Below are positions 60,177 to 64,000 of a DNA stretch of 64,000 nt, piece by piece. Under the pieces are notes generated by a model. The model was not told where the DNA came from and searched no databases. It was given only the letters and a program-made list of their open reading frames with translations. The number at the start of each line of letters is the position of its first letter. Within the stretch, counting starts at the first letter, position 1. The DNA comes from Microstegium vimineum. Lineage: Eukaryota > Streptophyta > Magnoliopsida > Poales > Poaceae. Position numbers and translations under genes: made by a program. The stretch lies in assembly GCA_022036555.1 (NCBI GenBank), contig CM039122.1, positions 54,510,693 through 54,574,692 of the forward strand, written 5' to 3'.

Positions 60177-63100
60177 GAGAAAATTGCATATTTAGGACTT
60201 TAATCGTCGCGCTTCGCATATTTAGGACTCTAAACATTGACTTCGTAAAAATAGCACTCCAAACGTTGGACATTTGATTTTATAGTCATTATACGTATTT
60301 TCATCGTTTTTTAATATTTCTCCATGTATTTGTGACTTGGAAAGACAAGTTTACCCCTGTGACCATTTGCTCGTTACAGCCTCTGGTATGCAGACTTTGT
60401 TCTCTGTTCCTGTACGGCCTCTAGTATGCAGGATACGTATGCCAGACAATCAAGTAGGAAAACGTGTTGCCGTCGTCTGATCTGGCAGGTTGGCCGCCAT
60501 CGCCGGCAGGCCAGGCAAAGTGGCGGCCTGGGCAAACAGGTTGGCCGCCGGCGGCGGCGCTGGCCATAAATAAGAATTCTGAAATATTGAACACAATAAA
60601 AAATCTGAGCATAATTTTTTATGGCATATAACACCATAATAAGCACAATAATTATGTGCTCATCTCACAAATCCACAAATGTAGCATAAACAAGTTTATC
60701 TCACAATACCATAAATTGTTCTATCACAAATCAAATAAAAAAATTCGATACATCTCATCATAGATAAAATCATTCATCCAATATGCAACTTTCTCTTTGG
60801 TGTCAATTTATTTGCTGTAGACACAGTAGGCATCGTCACATGACTAATGATGTCAGTTTGTGAAGAGCTGCCCTCTCCTAATAGGAACGCAAGCCGACTG
60901 CACATAAGTATGGTTACAATTAGATCTATGATAAAATTTATTGCATGGTAAATGTGCTAATTTTTCTTACCTTCTAGTGACTCTTCCTGGACTATCCCGT
61001 AGTATTTCTTCTCTAGTTAGCCTTTGTGGGGTGCTGAGTTCTTGTTGTGCAGCTTTTGTAATATTCTTATTAGGTTGCCTCCGCTTCCTACAAGTAAAAT
61101 AAATAAATTTATAATGACATGTTGCCGCCAGTTTTGGTTTAAGAAAAATAATACTTACCTCTTTTTGGTTGTCCCATTGAGTGAGCACTTGGAACTAGCT
61201 TGCCTGTGACCTTTTTCACCGCATCTAATGCAAGTCATAGGTCCTCTAATCATTTTCTTTCCCTTTGCATTGGTTGGAGCATTAGCATTGTCACCTCCAA
61301 TGACACCTTCATCTTTGGTGGGATCTTTGACACCTTTCTTCTTGTGGCCACCTTCTAAGCATCCTTTTAGTCTAAGTTTCCTTCATCTTCCTATTTGACC
61401 TTTAGGTAAAGGTGCACCAACAACAAATGGTAGTTCCACTTCTGGCCATTGCATTTTGTCTGTTAGTGGCTCAATCTCTCTACCATAAGTAGCTCTGAAC
61501 TTATTCACCGAGTAATACTCATGCACAAATTGTTCAAGGTCAACTCCACGTTGTCTGGTTACAAAGGTCAATACATGTTGACATGGCTTACCAGTGTGCT
61601 GCCATTCAAGACAAGTACAAGTCCTTTGATTTAATTTGACAATATGCCTCTCAACTCTAGTGCTATGGTCCCATACCTCTGCACTCCAATTAGTACCTGG
61701 TACAATTTTCAAGTGCCCCAAGCCTCTTGTATTTGCCTTTAGCTGCACCATAATTGTTGGAAGTATCTTGCCTTCAGGTAGCTTGTATGCAATATTTCTT
61801 CTCTTGTACCATAACTCCATGATCATTTCTCTAATCTTATCAGCAAGGTCAGCAACAGGTAAATCTTTATGCTCGCGTATCCAGTTATTAGATGATTCAG
61901 CAATATTACTAGTGATGTAATCACATTTAATTTCTGGATTAAATGCACACCTATACCATAATAACTTATGATGGGTTTGTAACCATTTCACTGCTTCAGC
62001 TGATTCTCTAACAATTGTTGCCATATGATAGTAGAATAGGTCTTCTCTATAAGCCCTTACTGCAGGATATATCTGGCCAAACCCTCTAAAGCTTTTCTGA
62101 AATTTTTTCATAAGATGGAAAAAACATTCTCTTTGCTCTGCATTTGGTAAAACTTTCTTCACTGCGTTCTCTAAGCCCTTACAAGCATCTGAAGCAACAA
62201 CCAGCAGTGGACAATCACCTATTGCCTTCTTTAATTGTTGCATGAACCAAGTCCAGTTGTCTTCTGTTTCAGAAGCTATCAAGCCATATGCAACTGGATA
62301 CATCCAATTGTGACCATCAACTCCTACTGCTGCAGCAAACTTGCCATTCCACCTTCCATTAAGTGGTGTAGCATCTATGCTCAAATGAGGCCTACAACCT
62401 TCTAAGAAACCTTCAATGCATGGTTTAAGAGCACAGAAAAAACGATGAAAATATATTTCACCATCCACTTTAAGTACCTTGATCTCCACAACACTCCTAG
62501 GGCACCTCTTTAGCACCTCAGCCTTCCACCTGAACAACTTCTGAAAACTCTCTTCCCATTTGCCATAAACCTCTGCAAGAGCTTTTTCTCTACCCCGCCA
62601 TACAGTGTCATATGCAATTGTGACCTTGTGTTCATTCTGCAACTTTTTTTACAATTTCTTAGCACCAATATGTGGATCATCTCTAAGGATATTCACAGCC
62701 TTGCTAGCTACCCACTTCTGAGTTGGAGTTTTAGTTCTTGACCTCATGGTAGAAACACATGTATGGCAGTCAACCAAAACTGTCACCTGCAAAATAATAC
62801 AAAAAAGTATTGAAATAAGAATCATATTAATTTACAGAAAAAGTAGAATTAATAATAAAAAACAAATTAATTTATTTACCTCTACGGTGCTTTGGCCTTT
62901 TTGTTTGGTGCCATTTATTCTCCAAGGGCAATCATCATCAGACCTGCAATAACACCTATATCTCGTCTTATTTGACGTCTCTGTTCCTTAAGTCAAACTC
63001 ATTATTAATGGTAAATTGCCGCACTGCCATCTTAAACTCCTCCATTGTTGGATAGATTGTACCTATATCCATTGGGGGGTTATTCTTATCATATGTAATC

Positions 63101-64000
63101 ACCATCTGACTTGGTACAACATCATTAGTAGGAATGACAGCACCATCATTATCAACAACTAGCTCATTATCAATACCATGTCCGTTCCTTTGGCCTTCCT
63201 GTGCGTGTGTGTCATCTTCTCTTAAGCCTAAAAATTCATATATCTGATCTTCACTCAGAATTGCAATTCGACCTTCCTCATCATGTGTCTCCACTATCTG
63301 TAAACTATCCCAATTAACTCTTGCCATATTTTTAGCATGCTCTAGTTCGGACCTAAAAAACCGCCAAGTTTTTTTAATAACATGAATCTACTAGTGTACA
63401 AGAACAAAAACAGAAATAATTAATTAACAATATCACCTTTGGACTGGAATATTGCATTCTATTGCCGGAGCAGAAGGAGCAGTGGGGAGCAAAGACCTCG
63501 CTAGGGCGATCGTAGTGGCTGATGGTTGTGCTTCGTCATCCATGGGGTCGTCGGGTGCAGCCCTGTCCACGTCCGCTGCCAGGCCTTGGGCAGGCAACGC
63601 TGCCATGTCTTGGCCGGCCGGAGCGGCCATGTCATCAGTTGCAGTTGTGGCTAGGCCTTCGCCGGCCTGGGCGCGCACGTCTACAGCGGCCGGCGAGGGA
63701 ACGGCGCCCTGGCTGCCTCGTGCCTGGCCGTGGGAGCAGCCCAGCATGGCATCGGGCCGGTGGCCATCCATGGCTGCTAGTACGTGCCGCAGGCTATGGA
63801 TCACGGTGGGGAGACGGTGGCGGTGATCGAGATCTCGCGGCGAGAAGATGGGGCGTCGGGGTCGTGCGATTAGGGCCGGCGGCTGGTAACGTCGTATCTT
63901 TCACGTACGTACGTGATGCAAACACAGAAGAGTAGAATAGTCCTTTTAGTTGGCAAATATATAGAGAAATATTAAAAAACAATGAAAATACGTATAATGA
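60177..64000 (-). mobile_element. Mutator-like transposable element (MULE), right end cut by the window
   Basis: The sequence from 60286 rightward (TCATTATACGTATTTTCAT...) is an inverted copy of the last 60 bases of the window, with about three mismatches in the first 46. A mudrA-like gene lies between these arms. The left boundary near 60177 is estimated, and the right boundary lies beyond 64000. Confidence 0.8.
60774..63771 (-). pseudogene. mudrA-like MULE transposase gene with disabling changes
   Basis: Exons: 63771-63437, 63352-62880, 62786-61159, 61087-60971 and 60897-60774. The N-terminal part has the MuDR region (YPTMEEFKMAVRQF). The core has the DDE residues in LSIDATPLNG, VVASDACKG and SNIAESSNNW, plus the CX2H motif CFFHLMKKFQ. 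A SWIM finger follows (CTCLEWQHTGKPCQH), then a CCHC knuckle (CIRCGEKGHRQASSKC). Lesions: one extra base near 62989 separates the MuDR region from the next segment; TAA at 62651-62649; TGA at 61385-61383 before the zinc knuckle. The DDE core itself is open for about 419 codons. The copy looks recently inactivated and could still be mobilised by an active relative. Confidence 0.85.

Overview
The window looks like nuclear chromosome sequence from a grass, probably a panicoid. Genes have many introns with GT/AG borders and GC-rich first exons. Intergenic DNA is AT-rich and carries typical grass repeats: Stowaway and Tourist MITEs, Mutator-like (MULE), hAT and CACTA elements, LTR remnants and LINE fragments. 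One 100-base assembly gap (5197-5296) is present. I rebuilt exons by reading splice sites and comparing translations with remembered plant families; nothing was searched or computed.

Left third (1-19 kb), gene-dense. The 5' end of a NUCLEAR PORE ANCHOR (NUA/TPR) gene (minus) leaves the window on the left. A complete 16-exon nicastrin gene follows (minus, 672 aa). Then comes a DEAH-box rRNA-processing helicase of the DEAH13/DHX37 type (plus). The last two are head to head, with a long-TIR MULE-like element inserted between them. The helicase has two oddities: a recent in-frame tandem duplication of its first exon and intron, and an apparent one-base deletion between helicase motifs III and V.

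Middle (19-47 kb), repeat-rich, with small genes. Two minus-strand genes encode short proteins sharing a PRYxPxRGxVL motif. A tandem segmental duplication (about 27.8-29.6 and 30.9-33.2 kb) carries one small secreted-peptide precursor per copy, each with its own TATA box and conserved upstream blocks. Their C-termini share the pattern SGPGxSCxTW(D/N)PN and two cysteines, which suggests a signalling-peptide (phytocytokine) pair. Further right are an LTR-like block, a hAT-like element, MITEs, a frameshifted GST-like fragment and a WD40 pseudogene.

Right part (47-64 kb), rich in Mutator-related families. It holds an Ulp1-like (C48) cysteine-protease gene with an AT-hook tail, a FAR1-related (FRS) gene with altered MULE-transposase residues, a decayed LRR-kinase fragment, a long inverted-repeat element, and a mutated mudrA transposase gene inside a MULE. 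The right terminal inverted repeat of that MULE is cut by the window end.
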